This document shows, piece by piece, positions 35,751-48,902 of a stretch of 64,000 bases of DNA. A program made the translations under genes and the position numbers. The stretch covers positions 29,882,350 to 29,946,349 of the forward strand of contig CM055608.1 of the NCBI GenBank assembly GCA_029379385.1. Direction: 5' to 3'. The DNA comes from Quillaja saponaria. Its lineage: Eukaryota; Streptophyta; Magnoliopsida; Fabales; Quillajaceae. The first letter of the stretch is position 1. Every line of letters starts with the position of its first letter. Under the pieces are notes generated by a model. That model saw only the letters and a list, made by a program, of their open reading frames with translations. It was not told the DNA's origin and did no database searches.

Positions 35751-36968
35751 ATGGTGAAGCAAAGGAATTTGGGGTTTGGCATAGGATCGTACATTTTGAT
35801 TTTTATGTGTGTGATACAGCTTCAGTGTCATCTCCATGTGCATGCGATTTTGGACCCTCTTGATTTCTTGGCTCTGCAATCGATTCGGAAGGCTCTGGCA
35901 GACATACCGGGATCGAATTTCTTTACTTCTTGGGATTTCACTTCCGACCCGTGTAATTTCGCAGGGGTTTACTGCGATTCCGATAAAGTCATTGCCCTCA
36001 ATCTCGGCGATCCCAGAGCTGGTTCTCCAGGCTTGACCGGCAGAATCGATCCGGCGATTGGAAAGTTCTCTGCTCTCGCTGAGTTCACGGTGGTTCCCGG
36101 TAGAGTCTTCGGCTCTCTGCCTCAGTCATTTTCTCAACTCAAGAACCTCAAATTTCTAGCTATCAGCCGGAATTTCATCTCCGGCGAGATACCGGCAACT
36201 CTCGGTCAGTTACGCAATCTCAGAACCCTTGATCTCAGTTACAACCAGCTGACCGGAGAAATTCCTCGATCCATTGGAACCCTGCCGGAGTTAACAAATG
36301 TGATCCTATGCCACAACCGCCTCTCCGGTACGGTTCCTCCGTTTCTGTCACAGAGCCTAACCCGGCTAGAGTTGAAGCACAACGGTCTAACCGGTTCGCT
36401 CGCTCCCACTTCTCTTGGTCCGTCTTTGCAATACCTCTCTCTATCCTGGAACCGTCTCGATGGACCGGTGGACGAGCTATTGAACCGGCTGAACCAGTTG
36501 AACTATCTGGACCTAAGCATGAATCAATTCACGGGCTACATACCGGGTCGAATCTTCTCATTTCCAATATCCAATCTCCAATTACAGAGAAATCTCTTTA
36601 CAGGTCAAGTTCAACCAGTTGATCAAGTTTCAATCCCAACCGTTGATCTTAGTTACAATCGGTTGTCGGGTGGAATCTCACCAATGTTATCGACCGTACA
36701 GAATCTTTACCTCAACAACAATCGGTTCACGGGTCAGGTACCGGGTAGCTTTGTGGATCGGTTATTAGCTGCTAGCATACAGATACTGTATTTGCAGCAC
36801 AATTTTCTTACGGGGATAGAAATCAATCCAACGGCTGAGATTCCATTAAGTAGTTCGCTGTGTCTACAGTATAACTGTATGGTCCCGCCCGTACAGACGC
36901 CTTGCCCATTGAAATCTGGGAAGCAGATAACTAGACCAACGAATCAGTGCAACGAGTGGAGAGGGTAA
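35751..36968 (+). CDS. Secreted leucine-rich repeat protein (At4g03010/At1g03440-like)
   Basis: Intronless gene for 405 residues. Residues 1-32 form a signal peptide (hydrophobic ILIFMCVIQLQ, ending HVHA). An LRR N-cap follows with DPLDFLALQSIRKAL and the paired cysteines of DPCNFAGVYC. About ten plant-type LRRs run from roughly 85 to 370 (LxxLxLSxNxLTGxIP; for example NLRTLDLSYNQLTGEIP). A Cys-containing C-cap closes it (SLCLQYNCMVPP..TPCPL). There is no membrane helix and no kinase, so it should be an apoplastic or wall-associated protein; its partner is unknown. The codon use is more GC-rich than the surrounding DNA. The first ATG after the TATA box is the start. A 91-bp tandem duplication begins 24 bp after the stop. 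Confidence 0.9.
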   Translation: MVKQRNLGFGIGSYILIFMCVIQLQCHLHVHAILDPLDFLALQSIRKALADIPGSNFFTSWDFTSDPCNFAGVYCDSDKVIALNLGDPRAGSPGLTGRIDPAIGKFSALAEFTVVPGRVFGSLPQSFSQLKNLKFLAISRNFISGEIPATLGQLRNLRTLDLSYNQLTGEIPRSIGTLPELTNVILCHNRLSGTVPPFLSQSLTRLELKHNGLTGSLAPTSLGPSLQYLSLSWNRLDGPVDELLNRLNQLNYLDLSMNQFTGYIPGRIFSFPISNLQLQRNLFTGQVQPVDQVSIPTVDLSYNRLSGGISPMLSTVQNLYLNNNRFTGQVPGSFVDRLLAASIQILYLQHNFLTGIEINPTAEIPLSSSLCLQYNCMVPPVQTPCPLKSGKQITRPTNQCNEWRG

Positions 36969-36992
36969 AGTTGGAAATTGAAGTTATAATAG

Positions 36993-37174
36993 GGATATAA
37001 TTGGATATCACATAAGTTTTAATTTATTTCTCAAAATTAATAGTATTTTATTTTGATTCATTTAATTAATTTTGTCATAGGAAGGATATAATTGGATATC
37101 ACGTAAGTTTTAATATATTTCTCATAATTAATAGTATTTTATTTTGATTCATTTAATTAATTTTGTCATAGGAA
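36993..37174. repeat. 91-bp tandem duplication in the LRR gene 3' flank
   Basis: Two head-to-tail units (36993-37083 and 37084-37174), each starting GGATATAATTGGATATCAC and ending TTTGTCATAG. They differ at only a few positions (ACATAAG/ACGTAAG, AATTTA/AATATA, CAAAAT/CATAAT), so the duplication is fairly recent. It lies within the probable 3' UTR. Confidence 0.92.
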
Positions 37175-39381
37175 AATAATGAATAAGAAGATTGTGAATA
37201 GCACGAATGAAAATGTAGTAATTTTGAGAGTTAGTTTCTACAATGATTAGGTAAACTAAAAACAATGATTGGTACTGGTCCATTATATTTCTTTTGTGTC
37301 TTCTAGCTTAGCCTTAACAAATCATTTTCTTACACATAATGATTACATTACTGTTTTATTTTGGTATCATCTATATCATTATTTTATCAGTTGAATAAAT
37401 AAATTAACGAATTAATATTAATTGAATTAACAATTACTAACTTTGTATTTCAACATTATTATCAAAATAGTAGACCTAATTGGTGAAGTGAGAACTAAGA
37501 TGCATACTCATAATTCCACATGCATCACCTAATTACAACTCCCAAACTGCTTTTGCATTCTTCGAAGTTTTCTCCACACAAAAAATGATTCAATCATTTC
37601 AATTCCATATTTCTTTTGTAGAAGAGGGAGGTTGTGGATTTGTGATTTGGGGGTTCAACTACTGCATTGAGTGCAAAGAGGGGGAACAAAACAGAAAGAA
37701 AGAAACTAGGATTAGGTGAGGTAGATAACACATACCATGGAGCACATGGAAGATGAACGCAAAGGTCAACAACCAAACTCCATTTTATTTATTTTACTCA
37801 CTTGTCCCCTGGATTGGTTGGATGTTCTAGTTGGCTTCTTTTTATAAAGGAATTTTAAATAAATAAATCTTCCTTTAAGTTGGAACTTGTGCATGTCTTA
37901 GTTGGAATTGAAGGTCAAATCTCTTCTTTCTTTTTTTAGAAATTAATTCATTCTTATGTCTTCTCTCCCTTTTTTACCACAAATTTCAAAAGGAAATTGT
38001 CTATGGTGCATTGAACCTTTGCTTTTACGGTAATGTTGAGTGTACAGAGTATTTTTATTCAATGGCTTTATTTTTAAAAAAGTGATTGGAATTTACTTTT
38101 TTGATAGAGGAAGTCACTAGTAAGTAAAAATGAAATGTGTGCAACTGTTGTCACCTAGGCTGTAAAGGAGCAATCTTATCATTGTGCCAAACACATTAAA
38201 AAGCTTATATAGAAAAACCGAAAATCAAAGTGGTGGCCCTCCATATTTTTTGTCCCCTCATCATGTTGAGTGTACCCAATTAGTACTTATTACTATACAT
38301 TTCCCAAATAAAATCATATATTTATTATCTTATAATTGTGTGTAGGGCTTGTCTAAGAATTTTTCAACCATCATCAAAACTTGGATCCTGACTATAACTA
38401 ATGAAAAGAGAAAAACTTCTTTTAGAAGGGTGCCCTACCCCTAAATTGAAGCAAAGGCCACATCAATTTGATCTCAGAAACTCAGACAATATAATGAGAG
38501 GAAGCCTTATCAATCATTTCATATGAGTTCTAATTGCATTTTGCAAGGAAAGTGATTTTTTTAGTGATTGATTGAAAAATCTATTGAAACTTCAAACATG
38601 AATTGAAAGTTTCAAGTTCTAATAATCAAGGTTTTTTGAGAGAGACATTTCTAAATCTAATTAGCTCTCTCATACAAATGAATGACACCACAGGGGCCAT
38701 ACAATATTGTGAGACTATTCATATCTACTAAACTCAAATTATAGTTGGGACAACTACATAAATTTTCTATTTGTTTTTAATGACACAAAATAATTATTTC
38801 ATTCTCAAAAACTTATCCTATGTAATTTTACTTCCCCTTTCACATCTTTTAATCCCTGTTACCTTGCATCAAGTCATATTTCTTAACTGCATCACCAGTT
38901 AGCCTATGTTGGGTTAAGGTCAGAAGAAAAAAAGAAAAAGAAAAAAAAGGAGTACAAACTGGGAAATAGGTTAACTCTTTTTTTTTCCTTGTGATGTGAG
39001 GGAATATAGTGATTCTGAGAAGCATCCACAACACAGATATAAACTACATAAAGCTGTATTCAGAATTGATGCCAACCTAAACTACACAGTATTTATGTTG
39101 CTGCTTCAGCGAAAGTAGGCAAAATACTGTTGAATTATTTCAGGAACCTTATTACAATGTATTAACATCATAGTTTTCACATACATGGTTATTTATTTAT
39201 GTGGAAAAAAGAACATGTAGTTTATACTACAACCTAATTTGATTCTCCTTTAGATAACTTCTATACAAACATAAATTAACAGATCATATCATACAGATAA
39301 TATAACTGACAACATCAAAAGCAGTTCTCTTCAATTAAAATGTCGCCTATAGGCTCTTCTCTTGTTTGAAGGAATTTGTGC
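37175..39381. other. Intergenic region between convergent LRR and LEC14B genes
   Basis: About 2.2 kb of AT-rich DNA between the ends of two converging genes. The LEC14B 3' UTR must lie at its right end. No ORF with family resemblance was seen. Confidence 0.5.
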
Positions 39382-42300
39382 TTAACCACTTCCAGGAAAC
39401 TCCCATTTAACAATATCCCCATCCCAAGAAGAGCTAACAAGCATAGGATAATTAGGATGCCAACTACAGTCTCTTACCGGTGATTTATGGTGCTTGAGAG
39501 TCGCCACTTGAGCACCACTTAACTGTATAGTTACAGAAGTTAGCATCAAAAAGAGAGCAAGAAAAAAAAATATATCTCAACAGAAAAAGAAGCATCCCCA
39601 ATTGGCACACAATATGCTTGGGAATGAACTTTATCAACCCAATATAGGCATAGCAGCTAACAGCAGTAACAATCTTCAGGTTGATTCTGTAAAATTTGGT
39701 GGCAAAAGAGCATATGTGCATGTTGCATTTTTTTTTTTTTATCGAAAAAGAAAGTTCCATTTTTTGTAACTCCAAAAAGAAATTTTCATTATTAAAATGT
39801 TAACTTTAGAACAAGAATATCAGACATGCAAATTTTAAAATGAAAAAAAACAGAACAGTAGAAAATATGACTACGTACCAAATCATATATATAAACACAG
39901 GAGTTGTGCGATCCAGTGTAGATGTACTTTTGACCAGTGCTGCAAATTTAAACAAAAGATCATGTTAACTAAAATAGTGAACAAATGTTAACGTCAAACA
40001 TTCCAAAAGAAAATATGGAAAATTAAATTAAGAATGGCTTGAGCCGTCTGAACATTAGTTTAATTATAGTCCGGGTCAAGTTCTGTCAAAGTAGCTTAAT
40101 CAAGTCATTCTTTTGAAAGCCTTTTTGATCCAGGTTAACTAAGCTTACTAGTCCAGATAGCTTCATTGGCATCATAAAAACAACTTCCGAGTAACATACA
40201 ACAAATAAATGTGGTTCAGTGCTCACCTAAATGCTGGGGAGAAATAGCAGCGAATAAGCGTACCCAAGACCGAATGACCTCTATATGTAGCCACTGATTG
40301 ATCAGATGGGTGTTTCAAATCTTTTGCCTGTGCCGGGTAGTCCATCCATCTGTAATCCCATTCATAACTTCTATACCCCGGATTACTGGAAGAAAGAGAA
40401 AAGTAACTTCTGGGAAATTAAATGAAACATACTCCAGAAATCATGAGCATCATACTTCCATAATTGGACACCTCATTGTACTTTGAATCCTTTCAATTAT
40501 TACAATGAAACCTTTTACCTTTCCACACAAACACACTCACAGTTCTACAGAGCTCTGGCAAGAGAGAGAAATGCAGATAAGACTACATATCATATTCTTA
40601 ATGATGCTAAAGTAAAATCAAATCAATGGAATGAGTATATACAGATCAAATGAACTCAGACAGAGCCACTTTGGCACTTCCTATAAGAGGCATGGATCTC
40701 GGTCAGATTAATCTCTATTAGCACTCAGCAGACTCCAATGATTTCATTACCAGAAGATTTAGTCGCGAGAATGCAGATTTTTTATTTTAAGATTTCAATA
40801 GAAGATCTGTGCATTACATTCTTAATAAACAAAACTTTATAACCACAATAAAATAGGATAAAGTTATGTTGCACCACATGCATATGTGGGAAGAAAAGAA
40901 CATAAATATTTCTTGCGTGCATCTTTATCATAGCATCTATCAAGAGTCTTATTATATCAGACCCTGCCTTTTCTCAGACAGCATTTATAATTATTACGTT
41001 GATTCTAGACCAACAGCACACCGAGCATCAGGAATTAAGAGCTATTGTAACATCTCAGTGTAAATCTCAATTGATGGCTGTGTTTCCCACTGACTCCAAT
41101 CTAGTGGTTGGCTTAGTGCATTTCCTCCCATGGGACTTTAAAACAAGTGCTAAAGAGAACCTAGATAATCATCTCAGTATCCCATTTATACATCCCTTTC
41201 TCCCAAGATATCTTCAAAATATTACGTGCTCATCCTGCCCTAGACTTTATAGAGGTTAGAAGGAATATAAGATATACCAATGACCTGCTGATATATATTT
41301 TAATTGTTCCAAGTTCCTGTGCCTAAAACATGGAAAAGGATTAATATCTAAGATAGTCCATGATTATAGGACAGAAGTTTACTTATTAATTGCATAAGTA
41401 ACAACAACTTCATGCTAAAGTGAGAGATACTTTAATTGATTGAAAATTTGAAATTCAGTTCAATGATTCAATCACTAATATAAATACAATCTCTACTGTG
41501 AAGAAGATTTGCAAAAGACTGTAATTATTTTCTTAAAGCTGCCAGTATGCTTAAATGAAATAGTACTGAAACTAGAGTTAGATAACATGAGGTAAGTAGA
41601 CATACTTGATAGATGGCATATATTTTCATGAATCCCAATACAATAGAACAGATATTTATCCAACATAAACTTCATTTAGAAAGAGGAACCTTAAAATGTA
41701 ATCAATTTACAATGATAAGTCAGCGAAAATGACAATCAGTAAAAATGTGAAAGAAATAAGTATAAGACCCATGAAACTGAGGAACTAAAGTTTTCTTATT
41801 TATATTTCATTCCTTTTCACCCTCACATTTAGAAAAGTTTGATAAAGAAGAAACTATCTGCAGCATTTACAAGGTGGGGAAGACAGGAATAATTATTAGC
41901 AATTTGGATAGATTTTAGAAGTTTGCAACTAGAGCAAGAATTCGAATCGAATAGCTTCGAGTAATGCATTATTCGAATTCGGATTTGAATTCCTATACTC
42001 GAATTCAAATAGAAATTTAAACATAAACTAAAATTTGACTTTCAAATAAAATTTTAAATTTGAACTCAAATTCGAATTCAAACTCTTAGGGTATTTTGGG
42101 GGAAAAAAGAAGAAGCTTTTATTTAAATTTTTTTCCGAATAATTCGAATTCAAATACTATAACAAATTATTTTTCAAATATCGAATCTAACAATTCATTA
42201 TTCGCATTCGAATTTTTCAATTCAAACTAGAATCCGGATTCGAATAATCCGGTTTGAATTCCACCCCTATTTGCAACACCGTCAATACTAAGGAGAGCCT

Positions 42301-45300
42301 AGCCTTACAATCTCCGCGAATCTCTTAGTCAGCTGTTTACTTAAATAATCTTCATCACTTGTCAACAAGACAACTAGTAGACTATACCACATTATAAAAT
42401 TTAAAATTAAATAAATAGAAGATAAATTTCAGAACAATGTGGTTGGGTAGAAGAGCATACCGAGTAACATTAGAGGACATTTTGCGGATATCCCAGAGTT
42501 TGATGGTCTGATCTTTACCATTAGAGATAAAATAACGACAGTCTCCACGGCTGTCAATAAATGTAATGCCCTCGAGGTGTCCCATCAGAACCCCTGCTGG
42601 CTTTCCTTTAGCACTTAAACAACGTCGGTCCCACACCTACACATGAATGAAGACCATGATTTAATATAAGGAAGAAAAAAAGGCAAATCAACTCTGGTTG
42701 CCTCTTGTATGCACTAGGAAAAAAAAAACAAGCAAAATTCAGCTAGTGACTGTAATATAGAACGAGATCCCCAGAATATTAATACTAATATCCCCATGTG
42801 AATATTAGGCCATGCTCATGAATGCACATATGAACAAAGTTGAGTGGTGGTGATTGAAGACAATCATTTGCCACCTTTATTTATTTATTTTATGGTGGAG
42901 AGCCGGAGACCATCATTCCCACCTGCACCACCACCACCACCATTACCTGCATCACTATTGGTATTAAAGGTCGGTGCAGACCTCTCACTGAGCTCTCTTC
43001 TGCTCCATCTTCTACAAGACAAGAATGGCAGTACTACACAAATTCTCAAGGACATATACATGGTACCACGTGAAACCGCAGTAGATAACAATTTTCTCCT
43101 CCAGCAACTTCCCTGCTCCATATTATCTCACTGATATTTAAATGCCCTTATTCTTTCACAAGAAAGGCACAAGCAACTCAGAAAACTTTTTCGAAGCACC
43201 ATTTGAACTAATTGAGCAACAGACACAAGCCAGCATTGTGTCTCTACCAGGCTAGGTTTAGTGGCCCTATGTTGCATTTAAATATGCAACAAAAAGGTAG
43301 AAGTTGTCCACTAAACAGAAGTATGGTTTAAAATGACCACCTGGACCTGGTCAGGCACATTTTATTTGATCACAAATTGTCAATGACCAAAACATAAAAC
43401 TTATATAAATGAAACAAGCCTCAGCTTCACAAACTTTATTCCCCATCAATGATAGTGAATTTAGTTTTCTAGTAATGATAATACCTTCTTGTTAAGATGC
43501 TAATAAGTCCAATTTATAGTTACATGAGTATATGACTGAATGAAGCAAAACACTCCCTGATATTCAAATTAAAAACTAACATTAAGTGTAGAATTTACCT
43601 TGCAGAAAGTATCATCACTCCCAGAATAAATAAGGTGGCCACTTTCATCAGCAAAACATACAGTGTTCACATCAGACTGCAAGATGAAACAAACATTAAA
43701 TTTACACTTCACAGCCTCCTAGATATATATTCAGAATTTAAGAGAACTAGAGAAGGCACCACATTGCATGGAAAATTCCTCCTTAAAAAGCAAAAAGTAA
43801 ACAGATCTTTTTTGATAATCAGTGTGGCTCAATCGAAAGGGATAATCATCTTTATTTCCTCTCCTGAGTTTCAGGTCCTCTTGATGTTAATGAACATATT
43901 TAATAATTATATTGAGAAAACAATGAAATGGGATAGTATGACAATTACAAGGACATCAGGACTTAAATTAGAAAATTCATATAATTTTGTTTTCTCTACA
44001 AAGCCTGTAAAGTGGCTTATAAGCAGCAGCACTTTTCACATTTAACCTATCCAGATATTATAGGCAACGTGATACAAAATAAATATGTGAAATATAGCCA
44101 ATAAAATAGCTATCTAAATCAAATGAAGCCTAGCACAGCAACATATCTACTTCTATAGAAACAATACCATGTGCGCTAAAAGTCGAAGTGAAAGCTTATT
44201 TGCTTCAAGATCATAGACGTATATAGAATCGCCATTACTTCCTGCAACTACTTCTCTTCCATCAGTTGAAAACTTCGCAGAGAATATTCCAAAAGAGTAC
44301 CCTCCATCATCAGCGGAAGAAAAATCCAAACCATCATGAATCTCCTGCATATGGAAACAACTGCAAGCACATTATGGAGGAGGAAAAGAAATGCCATTAA
44401 GAGAGAAAGTATTAGAAATACCAAATATCCACCATTTACAGTTAAGACATCCCTCATGATAGATGTAAATTAAATATTTATTCACTCTGTAATATGCACT
44501 ACCTTTTGCATGAATGCAAAATTTACCAAAATGGAATTTAAATAGAAAAAAAAAAGCATCATAACTGCTTAAGAAGTTCATACCGTAACATTTGCCAGAG
44601 ACTCTATTTCCGAAGACCCAATATTTACAATGTGGACAATAGGTGACATGCTGGCATAAACCTGATATTGCAGAACACCCTTATTATAATAAAATAACAG
44701 GTAATACTATAATAGCAGCAAAAAAAGTACGAGGGGACTCCAGTACAGAAATACATGAAACAAACACAAATTTCATGATATATAGGTGTGGGCATCTAGT
44801 TGTGATGCACTTGTTATCATAAAATACAGGACTCACAAGATAGCGTTGATCCGGGGAAACAGACGTGTCAGTAATCGTCCATCGCAAACTTTTGGCAAGG
44901 ATGTTCTTCTGAACTTTCCATCCCCTGTCCACATTGTATATTCTTATGCAACTTCCCTGCAATAAAGATGCTCTTTAGTCAAAACTGAAATCACAGGAGA
45001 TGTAAAACTAGCACTTGTGTTTTGTGATATTAATGAGCACACTCTACTCCATAATGCACAATAGTACAAAATTCAAAGCTCAATATTGTTTTCTTCAATA
45101 AGGAGTCAGTGTAAGACAAAATCCCTGCTTACCACAGATTGTGCAACCACAAATGAAGAGCTCTTTTGTATTTTAAGAAACGAGAGATACTATTTACTAA
45201 CTAACTTTTTTCTTTTCTTTTTTAAGTTTTAAAAGAGACAACATGAGTTCAAACACAACAGAGATAGCTCATAAGGAGTAAATCATAAGCTGAAGCATAA

Positions 45301-45748
45301 AAAATGACACCTGAAACCCGGCAACAAAAAGAGAGCCATCAGCTGAAAACTGAGAGACATAGGCTCGACTTGTCATTTGGTCGATAAGCCAGGGGCCATT
45401 TACAGGCAAATATCTGCTCAAAACATGACAACAATCAGCAGATGAAAACCTTCCTCTTCCTGAATAATTACACTCTCGACCTGCCAACATCTTAACCGTG
45501 GAGACAGGCAACTCTCGTCTGCCAGGTCCCACTTGACTTGGCCGTTGATGAGGTCCTGATCGCAACTGCGTAACCTGTGCAATTTCGTGGTCTAAATTCC
45601 CAAATGGTTTATTGATTTGTTGATTGTTATCAACTTCATCAATGGTACTTCCACCATCGCAGAGATCAGATTCTATCTCCAGCCTACTCATCGAATAACC
45701 CATTTCCTCTATTTCATCAATGGAAAATCCACTGAATATTCCATACAT
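39382..45748 (-). CDS. LEC14B: LEC14B / DCAF11-type WD40 protein
   Basis: Seven-bladed WD40 protein of 475 residues, the plant LEC14B family, related to animal DCAF11 and a likely substrate receptor of CUL4-DDB1 ubiquitin ligases. Exons in coding order: 45311-45748, 44837-44956, 44584-44661, 44168-44344, 43599-43676, 42461-42636, 40227-40385, 39879-39939, 39382-39522. All phases agree. The N-terminus has LDHEIAQVTQLRS and MLAGRE, then GRGRFSSADCCHVLSRYLP, which are family hallmarks. Blades end in VWDRR and IKLWDIRK; both contain the WDxR motif used for DDB1 binding. The end is VKWEFPGSG. The ATG at 45748 gives 15 residues before an alternative Met in MGYSMSRLE, where some relatives begin. Intron 6 (40386-42460) holds a hAT-like MITE. 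Confidence 0.94.
41922..42277. mobile_element. hAT-like MITE in LEC14B intron 6
   Basis: A 340-bp element (41930-42269) flanked by a perfect 8-bp duplication TTTGCAAC (41922-41929 and 42270-42277). Its ends are imperfect inverted repeats: TAGAGCAAGAATTCGAATCG on the left and TAGGGGTGGAATTCAAACCG as the reverse complement of the right. The 8-bp duplication and TAGGGGTG-type ends are characteristic of hAT transposons. The body is full of ATTCGAATTC motifs and encodes nothing, so it is non-autonomous. It lies inside an intron and does not disturb splice sites. Confidence 0.88.
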
Positions 45749-45848
45749 GACTATTCACAACCATAAACAACACTTTGGAATGCTGAAGAATATCATACGC
45801 CATTGATCTTTCATATTATCCCAAATACAATATCCAAGCACCTCAATC

Positions 45849-46492
45849 CTGCAAAAATAAATTTTGGACCCACAAGATATATTAGTGCCAATCTGAACTA
45901 GAAGAACATTGTGGGGCTGACTTTCATGAACTTAAAACTTTGAAAATAATGCACAAGTACAACAGTTGATTATTACTTAACAGAAGCATTTCAACTATAT
46001 TACTTATTGAAAGCATCCTGCTTCACTTGGAAAAGAGAGAGAGAATGCAGATTTCTCTGCTTCTTAGTTCTTAAATGTGTACCAAAGCAAATAGAGACAA
46101 AACTCACCGTTCAAAAAAATTCAGATATATAGAAACATCACATCTTCCTGATATTTCCAGTGACTGATTTCGATATCTAATCATTTCTCATCCATGCTAT
46201 AATCGAATATATAAATATCATGCATAAATTGCTCCACAATCAGAACCAAACAACCCAGTTACCGCTAGTAAAACTCCCATATATTCAATTTGGTTTGCTG
46301 CAAACACAATCATCTGGAAAATCAGAGCCCAACAATCCCAATAATTTTCACACAAGTTAGAATCTCAAACCCAATAATATATTTAACCAGATAAAATTCA
46401 AGGTCAACCATACGGTTCAAAAGATAAAATGATTACTAAAAAACTGAACTTTACAAAAATTAGAATACAGTTCTGTAAGCCTTACCTCTCTG
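45849..46492 (-). other. Probable 5' UTR intron of LEC14B
   Basis: On the minus strand a donor AGAGAG|GTAAGG at 46492 and an acceptor TTTTTGCAG ending at 45849 bracket 644 bp. The first, non-coding exon would then lie at about 46493-46660. Prediction from splice signals only. Confidence 0.55.
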
Positions 46493-46660
46493 AGCTGAAC
46501 CGCCAAATTTCTGTGTTAATATGTGCAAGAAAAGGGAATAATATACAGAGTTCTCTCCCTTTCTTGGTTTGTTGGTAATAAATGAGGGAGAGGAGTGAAG
46601 GGCACAGTTGAATTATTGGATTTGAGTGAGTATGGCCGACGATTGTCTACGTTGCTTTGC

Positions 46661-48209
46661 TTGAGAAGAGAAGCTTGACCGGATTTTTCGAAATTATCTT
46701 AATATTTTAATTATAAAACAGACAAAACCAAATAAGTAAATAAAAACCTTGGGTAAATTATAGTTACACCCATAGTACTGTCACCAACGTTCCAAAAGTG
46801 CCCATCCTTTGTTTTAATTTCGTGTAAATTCTTTGAAATTATTATTCTTTTATTTATACGAGTATGGCGAGGAGTTGGGTACAGAGAATACGGTTGAGTT
46901 TGTCTCAAATGACTAAATAATCTTTTAATTGAGAAAATAATAAATCAGACATTATAGACATTTTAAGGTTGCCAGCTCTTGAGACACACGGGTTATACAT
47001 TAATTATGTTTATGATAAAATATATTTATTAATAATAATATATATATTAAAAATTATAATTAATAAAAAATAACACTTTATATGTTAATGATATTAAGTA
47101 AATAAATAAATTCATTCAAAATTTAATTTATAATATAAATATATAATTTTTTTAAAATCTTAAAGATGGGATAAATTAACACATTAATATTTAAATAATA
47201 AAAATTATAATCTTAATATTTATTTTAATTCATAATTAGTAAAAAATAAATTAAAAATTTTAAAGCACTTATAATTCTATTGATATTAAAGTAAAAAATA
47301 ATTAGAAAAAAAATAATTTATTTATAACAAACTAATAACTAAAGGTAACTATGTAATTAAAAAGGTCCATATTTATGAAAATTAAAAGATTATTTCTTTA
47401 GACTACTTGTATATATAAATAACTTTCATGGTACACGTAATGAATAAATCGTATTTATTATATGTATATATATTTTATTAACAATATATGTACATAAACA
47501 AATAATATTTTATGTTAATAAATTTATGCAAATAGATAAATTTATAAAAAATTTAGTTCATATTATAATCATATAATTCTTTTAATATGCATATATATGA
47601 TTGTTAACAATTATAATATATGAATATCAGTACTGAATCTCGTGATTATAATAATGGCAATCTCGTGATTATAATAATGGCCCCACTCGATTAAACTCTT
47701 TTTCTCCAATTCCTCCACTGTAATATTTAATATAATTTTTTTTTTCAATTTCAGATTCGTGTAATAAGGGTATATAAAAAAAGAAAAACATAAATAGTTT
47801 ATAAACATAGATAAGTTGCCAAAAATAAAAATTCTACAAAGTATATAAACACAGAGCTTTATGAGCAGGTATTAAAAAAAACATATAAGAAGTTATGATT
47901 GCAATTAGCTAACCATTTATGGTTTGATAAAGAGTTTAAAGCTTCTCAATATATTATGCGCTTATGTTATTATATACAATATAATTAGACAAGTCTAAAA
48001 CTATTAGAAATCTTTAAAAAAAAAGAAAATAATTCATATTAGAACAAAACTCTAACTATTTAATTAGGAATATATTAAATTATAAAATTTTAATTTTATT
48101 CAAACTCTAAACATTAATAGGATATTTTGAGAAAAATAAAATAATTTATATTAGAACTCTAACAATTTAATTATAAATATATTAAAAAATTATTCATTTA
48201 AAGCTCTTT

Positions 48210-48240
<31 letters not shown>

Positions 48241-48902
48241 GATTTTAATTGTAAAATATTTATTTTATTGTAACTTGTTTACTTTCATAAGGTTGCATGA
48301 GATTTCTCATTCATATTTTTATGGAATTTTAAATGGCAAAAGTATCTTTTATATTGTATTAAATAATAAAAATGTAATATAAGAAACAAATAATATATAT
48401 TTAAATAATTAAATATAAATAACATAAATCATATATTAATAAATAAATTAGTTAATTAATGTTAAAATAAGTAAAAATAATTAAATAAATGATAAAACTA
48501 ATAATTAATACTAACTAAAAAGATAATATTAAAAAAAAAAAAAAAAAAAAAAGGAAAGGGAAAGATCATTGAAAGTGCTAATGTTGTGCGTTTCATTCGG
48601 GGGTTAGGGCTTTTCAATCTTCCCCTTGGAATTTGGATGCCAGTCCTAGTTCTTTATAGTTTCTACAACAGTGGTGGCGGCCATGAGAGGAGTAAGCTAA
48701 TAAGAAATTGATAAATGAATATGCAATTTCTCTCGAAAGTGAGGATCTTTTTCGTCTGGTTTTCTTTCAGTATTATCTTTTAGTCCTTTCTCTTCTGCAA
48801 CTCGATTCAGACTCGGATTTTGAAACTAAGTGGAACCGTGTGACACAGTTTCATTAAACCCTCCTAAAACCTTAAAATGCCCACAACAGTTCCCACCCAA
48901 TA
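46661..48902. other. Very AT-rich spacer between divergent LEC14B and PPR genes
   Basis: About 2.2 kb, strongly AT-rich from 46900 to 48550, with a 23-bp unit CGTGATTATAATAATGGCAATCT repeated about twice (from 47639) and a 22-base A run at 48531-48552. Promoters of both genes should lie at the two ends. No gene was seen. Confidence 0.55.
48531..48552. repeat. A22 homopolymer
   Basis: Twenty-two A in a row, followed by AAGGAAAGGG-like purines. A similar T22 lies at 56276-56297. Such runs are error-prone in sequencing. Confidence 0.9.

Noticed and set aside
36308..36622. Plus-strand ORF of 104 codons inside the LRR gene
   Set aside because: Shadow of the GC-rich LRR coding frame; the LRR frame explains the sequence completely.
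42844..43134. Proline-rich ORF of 96 codons inside LEC14B intron 5
   Set aside because: It lies in an intron, has no family resemblance and no splice support; the prolines come from a CCACCACCA run.
43635..44045. Plus-strand ORF of 136 codons antisense to LEC14B
   Set aside because: Half overlaps exon 5 in antisense and the rest is AT-rich intron; no domain was recognised.
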